Shown here piece by piece: positions 1-8,357 of a stretch of 64,000 bases of DNA. Source of the DNA: PALSA-1003 sp963741315 (GTDB lineage: Bacteria > Pseudomonadota > Gammaproteobacteria > Burkholderiales > Casimicrobiaceae); contig CAVUHK010000008.1 of NCBI GenBank assembly GCA_963741315.1, positions 744,001-808,000 of the forward strand, read 5' to 3'. How positions within the stretch are numbered: the first letter of the stretch is position 1; each line of letters opens with the position of its first letter. The notes beneath the pieces are model-generated. The model saw nothing but the letters and a program-made list of their open reading frames with translations. It was not told the origin of the DNA and searched no databases. The translations under genes and the position numbers were made by a program.

Positions 1-753
1 CTAGCGCGTCAATGCCGTGACCAGCGCCGGCAGGATTGCACCGGCGGGACCGCGCAACGCCGCATCGACCGATGCAGAAAGCGCGGTGGGTTGCGGATTG
101 ATTTCGACGACGAAGGCGCCGTTGCGCTGCGCGCGCCCCGGCAACGCTGCCGCGGGGTAGACCTCGGCCGAAGTGCCGACGACCAGCAGCGCATCGCAGC
201 TGCTCGCGGCCGCGTCGGCCTGCGCGAGCGCAGCGGCGGGCAGCATTTCCTCGAACCAGACGACGTCGGGCCGCAGCAGCGCGCCGCAATTCGTGCAGCG
301 TGGAATCTCGTCGCCGGTGTCGTCCCATCGCGCGACCACCGTACCTTCGCGCGAACATTTCACGCGCGCGATGTTGCCGTGCAGTTCGACGACCTTTGTG
401 CTGCCCGCGCGCTGATGCAGTCCATCGACGTTTTGCGTGACCAGCAGGAATTGCGGTGCAATACGTTCCCACTCCGCCAGCGCAACGTGTCCGGCGTTGG
501 GCTGCGCAGCAGCGACGAGCTGGCGACGCCAGGCGTACCAGTCCCAGACGAGTCGTGGGTTGCGCTCGAAGGCCGACGGCGTCGCCAATTCGCGTGGATT
601 GAATTGCGCCCAGAGTCCGGTTTGCGAGTCCCGGAACGTGGCGACGCCGGATTCCGCGGAGACGCCCGCGCCGGTCAGCACGACGACAAAGCGCGCGGCG
701 GCGAGTCTGCCGACCACGTCGGCGGGAATGGCGATTGGTGCGGCGTGCGTCAT
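1..753 (-). CDS. cobB: NAD-dependent protein deacylase, sirtuin class III (CobB-like)
   Basis: Cytoplasmic NAD-dependent lysine deacylase of 250 residues, complete: the stop is the first codon of the window on the minus strand. Visible motifs are the NAD-binding GAGVSAESG (residues 28-36), QNVDGLH (107-113) with catalytic H125, and the zinc ribbon. Y73 and R76 form the YxxR pair that in the SIRT5/CobB class binds succinyl- or malonyl-lysine, so desuccinylase activity is likely. Only three of the usual four zinc cysteines are seen (C133, C153, C156); the second position is Glu136. The gene is divergent from aroC with 93 bp between them. Family call is firm; acyl preference is inferred. Confidence 0.93.
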   Translation of the reverse strand: MTHAAPIAIPADVVGRLAAARFVVVLTGAGVSAESGVATFRDSQTGLWAQFNPRELATPSAFERNPRLVWDWYAWRRQLVAAAQPNAGHVALAEWERIAPQFLLVTQNVDGLHQRAGSTKVVELHGNIARVKCSREGTVVARWDDTGDEIPRCTNCGALLRPDVVWFEEMLPAAALAQADAAASSCDALLVVGTSAEVYPAAALPGRAQRNGAFVVEINPQPTALSASVDAALRGPAGAILPALVTALTR

Positions 754-846
754 GCGCGGCTCGTCGGCGTAGGGCTCGGGCTATCGTACCTGACGCCCCG
801 CGGCTGCGTGCTAAACTCGTCGCACATCCACAAGACCCATCCCGCG

Positions 847-2010
847 ATGTCCGGCAACACCCTGGGCACGTTGTTCTGCCTGACTTCCTTCGGCGAATCG
901 CACGGCCCGGCGATCGGCTGCGTCGTCGACGGCTGTCCGCCGGGGCTCGCGCTCGCCGCCACCGACATCCAGCAGGATCTCGATCGTCGCAAGCCCGGAA
1001 CGTCGCGGCACGTCACGCAGCGCCGCGAGTCGGACAGCGTGGAGATCCTGTCCGGTGTGTTCGAAGGCAGGACCACCGGCACGCCGATCGCGCTGCTCAT
1101 TCGCAACGAGGACGCGCGCAGCAAGGACTATTCGAACATCGCCGACACCTTTCGTCCGGGTCACGCCGATTACACCTATTGGCAGAAGTACGGCATCCGC
1201 GACTACCGCGGCGGCGGACGCCAGTCGGCGCGCGAGACCGCCGTGCGCGTCGCCGCCGGCGCGATTGCGCGCAAGTGGCTCTCCGAGCGCTACGGCATCG
1301 CCATTCGAGGCTGCCTCTCGCAGATCGGCACGAAGCAAATCGCGTTCAAGGGCTGGGAGTACGTGCACGCCAATCCGTTCTTCGTGGCCACCGACGAAAT
1401 GACCGACGAGCTCGAAGCGTTCATGGACGCGCTGCGCAAGTCCGGCGATTCGGTCGGCGCGCGCATAAACGTCGTCGCGCACAACGTGCCGGTCGGCTGG
1501 GGCGAACCGGTGTACGGCAAGCTCGACGCCGACATCGCCGGCGCGATGATGAGCATCAACGCGGTGAAGGGCGTCGAAATCGGCGCCGGCTTCGCCAGCG
1601 TCGCGCAAAAGGGCACCGAGCATTCCGACGAGATGACGCCGCAGGGCTTCGTCTCCAACCAGGCCGGCGGCATCCTTGGCGGTATCTCCACCGGTCAGGA
1701 CATCGTCGTGTCGTTCGCGGTCAAGCCCACCTCGTCGATCCGGCTCGATCGGCGCAGTGTGGACAAGGCGGGCAATCCGGTGGTGGTCAACACCCACGGG
1801 CGCCACGATCCGTGTGTGGGCATTCGCGCGACCCCCATCGGCGAAGCGATGCTGGCACTCGTGCTCATCGACCACGCGCTGCGCCATCGCGCGCAGAACG
1901 CGGACGTCGCGTGCACGACGCCGAAAATCGCCGCGCAGGCACCGCCCGAGATCATCGCCCGCCTGCGCGCCGGCGGCGCCGTCGACGATCCGGACCCCGA
2001 CGAAGCCTGA
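847..2010 (+). CDS. aroC: Chorismate synthase
   Basis: Last step of the shikimate pathway: converts 5-enolpyruvylshikimate 3-phosphate to chorismate using reduced FMN, in the cytoplasm. The 387-residue product is within the family's usual length. It opens with GTLFCLTSFGESHGPAIGCV, the N-terminal FGESHG signature, and contains RPGHADYTYWQKYGIRDYRGGGRQSARET, shown here by its key residues R/H/D and the GGGRxSARET stretch. The ATG at 847 is chosen because homology begins exactly there; the frame is open upstream only as antisense of the sirtuin gene. Convergent with xseA, 29 bp apart. Confidence 0.97.
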   Translation: MSGNTLGTLFCLTSFGESHGPAIGCVVDGCPPGLALAATDIQQDLDRRKPGTSRHVTQRRESDSVEILSGVFEGRTTGTPIALLIRNEDARSKDYSNIADTFRPGHADYTYWQKYGIRDYRGGGRQSARETAVRVAAGAIARKWLSERYGIAIRGCLSQIGTKQIAFKGWEYVHANPFFVATDEMTDELEAFMDALRKSGDSVGARINVVAHNVPVGWGEPVYGKLDADIAGAMMSINAVKGVEIGAGFASVAQKGTEHSDEMTPQGFVSNQAGGILGGISTGQDIVVSFAVKPTSSIRLDRRSVDKAGNPVVVNTHGRHDPCVGIRATPIGEAMLALVLIDHALRHRAQNADVACTTPKIAAQAPPEIIARLRAGGAVDDPDPDEA

Positions 2011-2039
2011 GCGACGGCGCGCCGCCACACCAGCGCCGT

Positions 2040-3383
2040 TCAATCGTCGCGGTGAGTTCCCGTGACCTTGGTGTCGGCGCTGCCGCGCGCGAAACGCAAT
2101 TGCAGCGCGTCACCGGGCGCGACTTCGGCCGCATCGTGCACGATGGTGCCTGCCGCGGACGTCGCGATGCTGTAGCCACGTTCGAGCACGCCTTGCGGGT
2201 TGAGATGCCGCATGCCGGAATCCAGCGTCGCAAGCCGTTGCGATAGCGTCGCCAATCGCTCCCGGCTACCGCGGTAAAGACGTTCACCCGCGCGGGCCAA
2301 CGCCGTTCCCTGATCCGGTGGCGCGCGCAATTGTCGCAGCAGCCGCGCCGCGTGCACGGCGAATTCCCGTTCGTGCTCGCGCAGCTGCGCGCCGGCGGCG
2401 CGGCGCAGCCGGTGCGACCAGTTGGACAGCGCGATGTTCTGTTCGGCCAGGCGTTGCGCGGGATGCACGAGGCGGCGCGACGCGAGGTCGACGCGCTGCA
2501 TGCGCGTTTCCAGCCCGCGCTCGGCCGCGCGTTGCCAGCGCCGGGCCACGGCAGTGGCCTGAGCCAGCAGCGCCAGCCGCTCGGGCGCGACCAGCGCCGC
2601 CGCCGCGGTCGGCGTCGGCGCGCGCACGTCGGCAACGAAGTCGCAGATGGTGAAGTCGGTTTCGTGTCCGACGCCGCTGACGATCGGCAACGTCGACTCG
2701 AATACCGCGCGCGCGACGACTTCCTCGTTGAACGCCCACAGGTCCTCGATCGAACCGCCGCCCCGGCAGACGATCAGCACGTCGACTTCCGCCCGGGCAT
2801 TGGCGGTCGCAATGGCGGCAGCGATTTCCGCGGCCGCGCCGGCACCCTGCACCACCGTCGGATAGATGATGACCGGGAGCGACGGCATGCGCCGGCGCAG
2901 CGTCGTGAGCACATCGGCGAGCGCGGCAGCATGACGCGAGGTCACGACTCCGACTGCGCGCGGATGCGACGGCAGCGCGCGCTTGCGCGCCTCGTCGAAC
3001 CAGCCTGCGGCGTCGAGCTTTGCCTTGAGCCGTGCGAATTGTTCGTAGAGTGCGCCCACGCCGGCGAGCCGCACCGTTTCGACCGTGAGCTGAAAGTCGC
3101 CGCGCGCCTCGTAGATCGTGGGTGTGGCACGCACCTCGACGGCCAGGCCGTCGCGCAGCGCAACATCGAGCAACTGCGCCCGATTTCGGAACAGCACGCA
3201 GCGCGCCTGCGCACGGTCGTCCTTGAGGGTGAAATAGCAATGCCCGGATGCGGCGCGGCTGAATCCGGAGATTTCGCCGCTGATCCAGGCCAGGCCTAGG
3301 TGCCGTTCGATAAGCAGGCGCGCCGAACTTACCAGCAGCGAGACCGGCAGGACCACTGCCGAAGGCGTCGCGTCAATCAGCAC
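2040..3383 (-). CDS. xseA: Exodeoxyribonuclease VII large subunit
   Basis: Large catalytic subunit (447 residues) of the single-strand-specific exonuclease that acts with XseB in repair and mutagenesis control. The N-terminal OB-fold (about residues 15-110) has the WISGEISGFSRAASGHCYFTLKD signature, cited here by its WxxGEIS and GHxYFTLKD elements. The catalytic domain shows GVVTSRHAAALADVLTTLRRR and the RGGGSIEDLWAFNEE motif, including the invariant GGGSxEDLW. Length matches the family. xseB is not in this window. Transcribed towards aroC; its upstream side is a 423-bp gap shared with glnS. Confidence 0.96.
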   Translation of the reverse strand: MLIDATPSAVVLPVSLLVSSARLLIERHLGLAWISGEISGFSRAASGHCYFTLKDDRAQARCVLFRNRAQLLDVALRDGLAVEVRATPTIYEARGDFQLTVETVRLAGVGALYEQFARLKAKLDAAGWFDEARKRALPSHPRAVGVVTSRHAAALADVLTTLRRRMPSLPVIIYPTVVQGAGAAAEIAAAIATANARAEVDVLIVCRGGGSIEDLWAFNEEVVARAVFESTLPIVSGVGHETDFTICDFVADVRAPTPTAAAALVAPERLALLAQATAVARRWQRAAERGLETRMQRVDLASRRLVHPAQRLAEQNIALSNWSHRLRRAAGAQLREHEREFAVHAARLLRQLRAPPDQGTALARAGERLYRGSRERLATLSQRLATLDSGMRHLNPQGVLERGYSIATSAAGTIVHDAAEVAPGDALQLRFARGSADTKVTGTHRDD

Positions 3384-3616
3384 GGCGGCGAACTCGACAA
3401 CGCAGGTGCAATGAGGTCGATGTCCATGACAAAACTAGCGGGCTGTTGGGTGCGAAACAGGTGTAGCGAACACTGCGATCGGGCTCGCCAAGCGCTTTAT
3501 CGCGTGCCGAGGCGGCGTGCTAACCTTATGAATTCGTGACAGAAAATGTCGGTGTGAATTTGGGCATGACAGCAAAATCCCTACACGGGGTACTACTTAG
3601 GCGCCAAATTTACAAG

Positions 3617-3651
3617 ATATGCACACTTTTATCCACAGATAATGTGGACAA
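3617..3651. promoter_or_regulatory. Cluster of three DnaA-box-like sites
   Basis: TTATCCACA at 3629-3637 is an exact match to the strong DnaA box consensus TTATNCACA. ATATGCACA at 3617-3625 has one mismatch in the same orientation. TGTGGACAA at 3643-3651 is the inverted box TTGTCCACA, also one mismatch. The three lie within 35 bp, about 155 bp upstream of glnS. Seen: the sequences. Known: clustered DnaA boxes occur at origins, DnaA titration or reactivation sites and DnaA-regulated promoters. Inference: DnaA may bind here. No dnaA, dnaN or gidA neighbour supports a chromosomal origin. Confidence 0.45.
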
Positions 3652-3785
3652 CGCGCGCGCGCAGATGTCCATGCCTCGCCGCAAACCCTTACTGGGCGTG
3701 GCTTTCGCCGCAGTCGCTGCATGCGTCTGGGACGGCGGGCGATGACGACCCCAACCCCAGCAGTTAGAATGCAGATTCGCTGTCA

Positions 3786-3801
3786 TTTGTTCATGAACAA
3801 A
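3786..3801. promoter_or_regulatory. 16-bp perfect palindrome overlapping the glnS ribosome-binding region
   Basis: TTTGTTCATGAACAAA is a perfect inverted repeat ending 5 bp before the glnS ATG at 3807. No purine-rich Shine-Dalgarno sequence is visible in its place. As DNA it looks like an operator half-site pair; as RNA it could form a short AU-rich stem across the initiation region. Function is inferred. Confidence 0.4.
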
Positions 3802-3806
3802 ACTAG

Positions 3807-5618
3807 ATGAGTGCTGCACCGCGACAAGAAAATTCGGAAAATTCGTCCGCGCCGGTCTCCAACTTCCTGCGTCAAATCATCGCCGAGGATTTGCGCACTC
3901 GCAAGTATGGTGCGCGCGTCGTCACCCGCTTCCCCCCCGAGCCTAACGGTTACCTGCATATCGGCCACGCCAAGGCGATCTGCCTGAACTTCGGTCTGGC
4001 CGCCGAGAACGGCGGCACCTGTCACCTGCGTTTCGACGACACCAATCCGGTCAAGGAGGACGTCGAGTACGCCGAAGCGATCATGGAGACGGTGCGCTGG
4101 CTGGGTTTCGACTGGGGCGCACACCTCTATCACGCGTCGGACTATTTCGATCGGCTCTACGAATTCGCGCGCCATCTGATCAAGGCCGGACTCGCGTACG
4201 TCGATAGTTCGTCGGCCGAAGAATTGCGCCGCCTGCGCGGAACGTTGATCGAGCCCGGTCGCGCCGGACCCTACCGCGACCGCTCGGTCGAAGAGAACCT
4301 CGATTTGTTCCGGCGCATGAAGGAAGGTGAATTTCCCGACGGCGCCCACGTGCTGCGGCTCAAGATAGATCTGGCGAGCCCGAACATGAACCTGCGCGAT
4401 CCCGCCATCTACCGCATCCGCCACGTCGAACATCACCGCACCGGCAACAAGTGGTGCGTCTATCCACTTTACGACTACACGCACTGCATCTCGGATGCGA
4501 TCGAGCGCATCACCCATTCGCTGTGCTCGCTGGAATTCCAGGATCACCGGCCGCTCTACGACTGGGTGATCGAGCGGCTTGCCGAAGCCGGTCTGCTGCA
4601 GCGGCCGTTGCCGCAGCAATACGAATTCGCGCGCCTGAACCTGACCTACACCGTGATGAGCAAGCGCAAGCTCGTCGAACTGGTGGAGGGCGGACACGTC
4701 GAAGGCTGGGATGATCCGCGCATGCCGACGATCGTGGGTCTGCGCCGGCGCGGGTACACCGCCGAGGCGATCCGCCTGTTCGCCGAACGCATCGGCGTGT
4801 CGAAGGCGCACCAGTGGATCGACATCAGCGTGCTCGAAGGCTGCCTGCGCGACGACCTGAACGAACGCGCCGAGCGGCGCATCGCGGTGCTCGATCCGGT
4901 CAAGCTCATCATCGACAACTACCCCGCAGGGACGGTCGAGGAGCACTTCGTGCCCAATCATCCGCAGCATCCCGAACTGGGCAAACGCGCGCTGCCGTTC
5001 ACCGGCGAGTTGTGGATCGAGCGCGACGACTACAGCGAGCAGCCGCCGAAGGGCTACTTCCGGCTCACCCCCGGCGCCGAAGTGCGGCTGCGCTACGCGT
5101 ATATCGTGCGTTGCGTCGGCGCGGACAAGGACGCCGCGGGCAACGTCACTGCGGTGCACTGCACCTACGATCCGGCCACGCGCAGCGGTACACCGGGCGC
5201 GGAGACGCGCAAGGTCAAGGGCAACATCCATTGGCTGTCGGCGGCGCACGCCGAACGCGCCGAGGTGCGGCTCTACGACCGCCTGTTCGTCGTGCCCGAG
5301 CCGGGCCGCGCGCGCGAAGTCGCCGCACCCGTCCCGGGCGAAGCGATCACCGCGTCCGGCGCGCTCGACGAGGACGTCGAATTCGACGAACCCACCGAGC
5401 GCAACTACCTTGACGACCTGAATCCGCATGGCAAGCGCGTCATCGCGGCGTACGTCGAGCCGGCGCTGGCCGTGGCCGCGCCGGAGGCACGTTTCCAGTT
5501 CGAGCGCCACGGCTATTTCGTCGCCGACTCGCGCGAGTCGCGTCCCGGTGCGCCGGTGTTCAATCGCGCGGTGACGCTGCGCGACTCGTGGGGCAAGGAC
5601 GCACCCGCAAAGAGTTAG
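3807..5618 (+). CDS. glnS: Glutaminyl-tRNA synthetase
   Basis: Class I aminoacyl-tRNA synthetase (603 residues) charging tRNA-Gln in the cytoplasm. The Rossmann fold carries FPPEPNGYLHIGHAKA with the HIGH box at residues 51-54, and the second signature VMSKRK (KMSKS equivalent) lies near residue 284. DDTNPVKEDVEYAEAI follows as in other GlnRS. The C-terminal half (from about 330) is the two beta-barrel anticodon-binding region. It is somewhat longer than the 554-residue E. coli enzyme because of an N-terminal lead and barrel insertions. The start sits 5 bp after a perfect palindrome and lacks a clear Shine-Dalgarno sequence. Confidence 0.97.
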   Translation: MSAAPRQENSENSSAPVSNFLRQIIAEDLRTRKYGARVVTRFPPEPNGYLHIGHAKAICLNFGLAAENGGTCHLRFDDTNPVKEDVEYAEAIMETVRWLGFDWGAHLYHASDYFDRLYEFARHLIKAGLAYVDSSSAEELRRLRGTLIEPGRAGPYRDRSVEENLDLFRRMKEGEFPDGAHVLRLKIDLASPNMNLRDPAIYRIRHVEHHRTGNKWCVYPLYDYTHCISDAIERITHSLCSLEFQDHRPLYDWVIERLAEAGLLQRPLPQQYEFARLNLTYTVMSKRKLVELVEGGHVEGWDDPRMPTIVGLRRRGYTAEAIRLFAERIGVSKAHQWIDISVLEGCLRDDLNERAERRIAVLDPVKLIIDNYPAGTVEEHFVPNHPQHPELGKRALPFTGELWIERDDYSEQPPKGYFRLTPGAEVRLRYAYIVRCVGADKDAAGNVTAVHCTYDPATRSGTPGAETRKVKGNIHWLSAAHAERAEVRLYDRLFVVPEPGRAREVAAPVPGEAITASGALDEDVEFDEPTERNYLDDLNPHGKRVIAAYVEPALAVAAPEARFQFERHGYFVADSRESRPGAPVFNRAVTLRDSWGKDAPAKS

Positions 5619-5673
5619 GCGGCGTGCACGGTTGGCGTTAAACTGCGCGCCGTAACCCTAGCCTGAGGACATC

Positions 5674-6546
5674 ATGAAGCGGATCTTCCTGTTCCTGGTC
5701 ACCAACCTCGCGGTGATGTTGGTGCTGTCGATCGTGATCAAGGTCCTGGGTCTCGACCGGATGCTCTCGGCAGAAGGCATCAACTATGGCGGGTTGATGG
5801 TCTTTTCCGCGGTGGTCGGCTTTACCGGCGCGATCATCTCGCTGCTGATGTCGAAGACCATGGCGAAGTGGTCGACCGGCGCGCACATCATCGACAGTCC
5901 GCGCAACGAGGCCGAATCCTGGCTGGTTCAGACGGTCAAGCGACTCGCCGACAAGGCCGGCATCGGCATGCCCGAAGTTGCCGTCTACGAAGGCGAGCCC
6001 AATGCCTTCGCCACCGGCGCGTTTCGCAATTCGGCGCTGGTTGCGGTGTCGACCGGGCTGCTCAATTCGATGACGCACGAGGAAATCGAGGCCGTGCTGG
6101 GCCACGAAGTCGCGCACGTTGCCAACGGCGACATGGTGACCCTGACGCTGATCCAGGGCGTGGTCAACACGTTCGTGGTGTTCCTGTCGCGCGTCGCCGC
6201 GTTCTTCGTCGACCGCGTCATCTTCCGCACCGAGCGCGGCACCGGCCCCGGTTTTTTCATCACCATGATCGTCAGCCAGCTGCTGCTGGGTATCCTGGCG
6301 AGCATCATCGTGGCGTGGTTCTCGCGCCGACGCGAATTCCGCGCCGATGCAGGCAGCGCGCAGTACCTGGGCTCGCCGCAGCCGATGATGCACGCGCTGG
6401 CCAGGCTGGGCGGCCTGCCAGCGGGCGAGTTGCCGAAATCGATGACCGGTTTCGGCATCACTGATACCAAGGCCTTCGCGGCGTTGTTCGCAACGCATCC
6501 GCCGATCGAGGAACGCATCCGCGCCTTGCAGGCGGCGCAGCGCTAG
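5674..6546 (+). CDS. htpX: Membrane zinc metalloprotease HtpX (M48)
   Basis: Inner-membrane quality-control protease of 290 residues, degrading damaged membrane proteins together with FtsH in other bacteria. Two N-terminal membrane segments (about 4-26 and 38-60) precede the zinc site HEVAH at residues 144-148; the third ligand is probably the Glu in the RRREFRADAGSA stretch after the later hydrophobic segments (about 155-215). Length matches the family. The gene stands 55 bp after glnS and is followed after 11 bp by a small conserved-looking gene, so the two are probably cotranscribed. Confidence 0.95.
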   Translation: MKRIFLFLVTNLAVMLVLSIVIKVLGLDRMLSAEGINYGGLMVFSAVVGFTGAIISLLMSKTMAKWSTGAHIIDSPRNEAESWLVQTVKRLADKAGIGMPEVAVYEGEPNAFATGAFRNSALVAVSTGLLNSMTHEEIEAVLGHEVAHVANGDMVTLTLIQGVVNTFVVFLSRVAAFFVDRVIFRTERGTGPGFFITMIVSQLLLGILASIIVAWFSRRREFRADAGSAQYLGSPQPMMHALARLGGLPAGELPKSMTGFGITDTKAFAALFATHPPIEERIRALQAAQR

Positions 6547-6557
6547 ACGCCGCCGCG

Positions 6558-6797
6558 ATGCCCGCGCCGCAGAAATTCAAGATCGAGGTCGAGGCCGACA
6601 ACGGGCTCTGGCACGACGTGCGCGACGACAGCGGTGCATTGCTGGTATTCGCCGACGAAGCCAGCGCGCGCGCGAAATTAAGCGAGCTCTACCCGATCCT
6701 GGTGCAGATGGAGAAGTACGCGGGCGGCAAGCGCACGCGTGTGATTCGCATTCTCGTCGACGAGGATGATTGGCCGACGAAGCCCGCGACGAGCTAA
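6558..6797 (+). CDS. Small hypothetical protein downstream of htpX
   Basis: A 79-residue acidic soluble protein with no recognised family. It begins MPAPQKFKIEVEADNG and ends with RTRVIRILVDEDDWPTKP; the alternation suggests a small alpha/beta fold. Support for being real: it starts 11 bp after the htpX stop on the same strand, has a balanced composition unlike random GC-rich frames, and fills the space before a convergent gene. No signal peptide or membrane segment. Function unknown. Confidence 0.6.
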   Translation: MPAPQKFKIEVEADNGLWHDVRDDSGALLVFADEASARAKLSELYPILVQMEKYAGGKRTRVIRILVDEDDWPTKPATS

Positions 6798-6811
6798 GTC
6801 GGTCATACCCG

Positions 6812-7426
6812 TTACATTGGTGGAACCAAGCCGTCCTTCCCAACGTTGACGGAACCCGCGGTGAACGTGCCATCGGGCTGCTTCGCTGCGCCAAGCATCA
6901 CATGCGCGCCAGGTACGAGCATGGCGCGGTCGCCGGGTTCGAAGGTGACGATCGGCGCATCCGCAGGCACGACGATGGTCTGCACGCCGTCCTTGTACTT
7001 GAGCGTCAAGCGCCGCGACTTGTCCGTCGCGACGACCTCGGCGACGGTCGCGTTGGTCATCATGCTGCCCGGCTGCAGGTCCCACGGGAAGTGGCCTTCG
7101 CTGGTTCCGCGCCGCGCTTCCGGAAACAGCAGCACCTCCAGCGACTGCAGTGATCCGTCCGACTGCGGCAAGGATGCGGTACCGATATAGGAACCTGGCA
7201 CGATGCGATCGATGCCGATCCTGACCACGGCATTGACGGTGTAGTTGTCGGCGAGCTTCACGGCAACCAGTTCACCGGTGCGCGAGCGCACCTGAAGGTT
7301 CTGTCCATCCACGGCCACGACGTCGCCACGAATGCGCTGCGTGGGCGCGGCGGCTGGCGCCTGAGCGAACGCTGTTGCGGCGATGCTGCAGAGAAGTACG
7401 CTGGCAAATGCGGTGAGCGGGCGCAT
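6812..7426 (-). CDS. Secreted hypothetical protein, DUF5666-like
   Basis: A 204-residue exported protein with a classical signal peptide (MRPLTAFASVLLCSIAATAFA, cleavage after about residue 21). The mature part is beta-rich, with repeated short units such as IRGDVVAVDGQNLQVRS and VAEVVATDKSRRLTLKYK that resemble the OB-like beta units of DUF5666-type periplasmic proteins. No catalytic motif is evident. Convergent with the small gene ending at 6797. Role unknown; the exported nature is well supported, the family name is a tentative reading. Confidence 0.6.
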   Translation of the reverse strand: MRPLTAFASVLLCSIAATAFAQAPAAAPTQRIRGDVVAVDGQNLQVRSRTGELVAVKLADNYTVNAVVRIGIDRIVPGSYIGTASLPQSDGSLQSLEVLLFPEARRGTSEGHFPWDLQPGSMMTNATVAEVVATDKSRRLTLKYKDGVQTIVVPADAPIVTFEPGDRAMLVPGAHVMLGAAKQPDGTFTAGSVNVGKDGLVPPM

Positions 7427-7510
7427 GGCATCCTCCTGCGGGCTGGTAGACGGGCATTATAGGGGCAGCGGCGCGAGGCGGCGCCTTCGGGCGAGCGCCC
7501 GCGCGGTCGC

Positions 7511-7551
7511 CAAACGAAACGGCCGGAAATCGCATTGCGATGACCGGCCGT
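7511..7551 (-). terminator. Probable intrinsic terminator of the SWIB gene
   Basis: On the minus strand, 46 bp past the SWIB stop, an outer stem ACGGCCGG/CCGGCCGT (7519-7526 with 7544-7551) encloses an inner stem ATCGC/GCGAT (7529-7533 with 7537-7541). It is followed by the T-rich TTTCGTTT. Two stacked stems plus a T tract fit a rho-independent terminator. Confidence 0.6.
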
Positions 7552-7596
7552 CGTATCGAGCTCGGACGCACGCGAGAGCGCGCCCGCTGCGGAAGA

Positions 7597-8004
7597 CTAT
7601 TTAAGGTGGTTGGAAACCAGCTTGGTCATCTCGAACATCGACACCTGCTTCTTGCCAGCGAAAACCTGTCTGAGCTTTTCGTCGGCGTTGATCATGCGCC
7701 TGTTCAACGAGTCCTGCAGCTTGTTCTTCTTGATGTAGTCCCAGATCTTCTTGGTGACTTCGGTGCGCGGAATCGGCATGCTGCCTACGACTGCTGCGAG
7801 CACTGCCGACGGCGTCATCGCCTTCATGAACGCGGCGTTGGGCTTGCGCTTGGCAGAGGACTTCTTCGGTGCAGCCTTCTTCGGTGCGGCTTTTTTCGGC
7901 GCCGCCTTCTTCGCGGGTTTCTTTGCCGCGGGTTTCTTCGCTGCCGGCTTCTTCGCCGCCGGCTTCTTCGCGGGCTTCTTTGCAGCTTTCTTGGCAGTAG
8001 CCAT
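7597..8004 (-). CDS. SWIB/MDM2-domain protein with histone H1-like lysine-rich N-terminus
   Basis: A 135-residue protein in two parts. Residues 1-55 are an almost pure Lys/Ala/Pro tract (repeats of AAKKP and AAPKK), like the basic tails of histone H1-like bacterial proteins. Residues about 57-135 form a SWIB/MDM2 domain, recognisable from MTPSAVLAAVVGSMPIPRTEVTKKIWDYIKKNKLQD, cited by its IWDYIKKNxLQD core, and the final VSMFEMTKLVSNHL. SWIB is a chromatin-remodelling subunit fold in eukaryotes and occurs in some bacteria. Likely a nucleoid-associated protein binding DNA through the tail; the exact role is inferred. Confidence 0.88.
   Translation of the reverse strand: MATAKKAAKKPAKKPAAKKPAAKKPAAKKPAKKAAPKKAAPKKAAPKKSSAKRKPNAAFMKAMTPSAVLAAVVGSMPIPRTEVTKKIWDYIKKNKLQDSLNRRMINADEKLRQVFAGKKQVSMFEMTKLVSNHLK
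7856..7990 (-). repeat. Imperfect 12-15 bp tandem repeats coding the AAKKP tail
   Basis: The DNA under the basic tail is a run of imperfect direct repeats of the type GGCTTCTTCGCCGCC (plus strand), coding alternating KKPAA and KKAAP units. Such repeats can expand or contract in whole codon units, so tail length may vary between strains. It is coding repeat DNA, not a CRISPR: there are no unique spacers. Confidence 0.7.
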
Positions 8005-8357
8005 AGCTCTCCTTCCTGAGGGTTAATCGCTTGGTACGACGGCGATGAATATGAAGCTGGGCCGATCTCCTGACATCAGCGCATCTGCTCCATCGGGGCA
8101 AATATACCGCAATCTCGATGGCGTGGTGTGCAAATCTACGCGGTTTTCAGAGGGAAGTCCGCAGAGTGTTGCATCGGCGAGAATCGGCTTCCGGGTCGCG
8201 ACGCGAAGCGTTTGCCGCCGAGTGGACGCACCCGGCGCGCTTGCCTAAGGGTCCGGCGGTCGCGCTTGCCGCTTCGCCTCGAGTCCACCGGAGCGCAATG
8301 GGTGCTTTGAGCGCGGCGAACGGCGATAATGGCGAGGCTTCCCGCTTAGTCCCGCCC
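8005..8357. other. 353-bp divergent intergenic region, SWIB gene to pdxH
   Basis: Must contain the promoters of the SWIB gene (minus) and pdxH (plus). The first 100 bp are AT-richer, with AAATATACCGC around 8100. No RNA gene, repeat or convincing small protein was recognised. The pdxH frame is open back to 8118 but the upstream part has no family similarity. Confidence 0.4.

Larger units (their letters stand above)
3384..3806. other. 423-bp divergent intergenic region between xseA and glnS
   Basis: This gap is locally AT-richer than its surroundings and must hold the promoters of xseA (minus) and glnS (plus). Two signals stand out and are listed separately: three DnaA-box-like sequences at 3617-3651, and a 16-bp perfect palindrome at 3786-3801. 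Open frames of about 70 codons inside it have no recognisable protein character and are not called. Confidence 0.6.

Noticed and set aside
3536..3745. 69-codon frame upstream of glnS
   Set aside because: Runs through the DnaA-box-like cluster, has no ribosome-binding site and no protein-like pattern.
3384..3806. Chromosomal origin of replication
   Set aside because: Three boxes only, no dnaA/dnaN/gidA neighbours, no strong AT unwinding repeats seen.
7856..7990. CRISPR-like short repeats
   Set aside because: They are contiguous coding repeats for Lys/Ala/Pro without spacers.
7540..8019. 159-codon plus-strand frame rich in Arg/Leu/Phe/Cys
   Set aside because: It is the reverse reading of the SWIB gene's repeat region.
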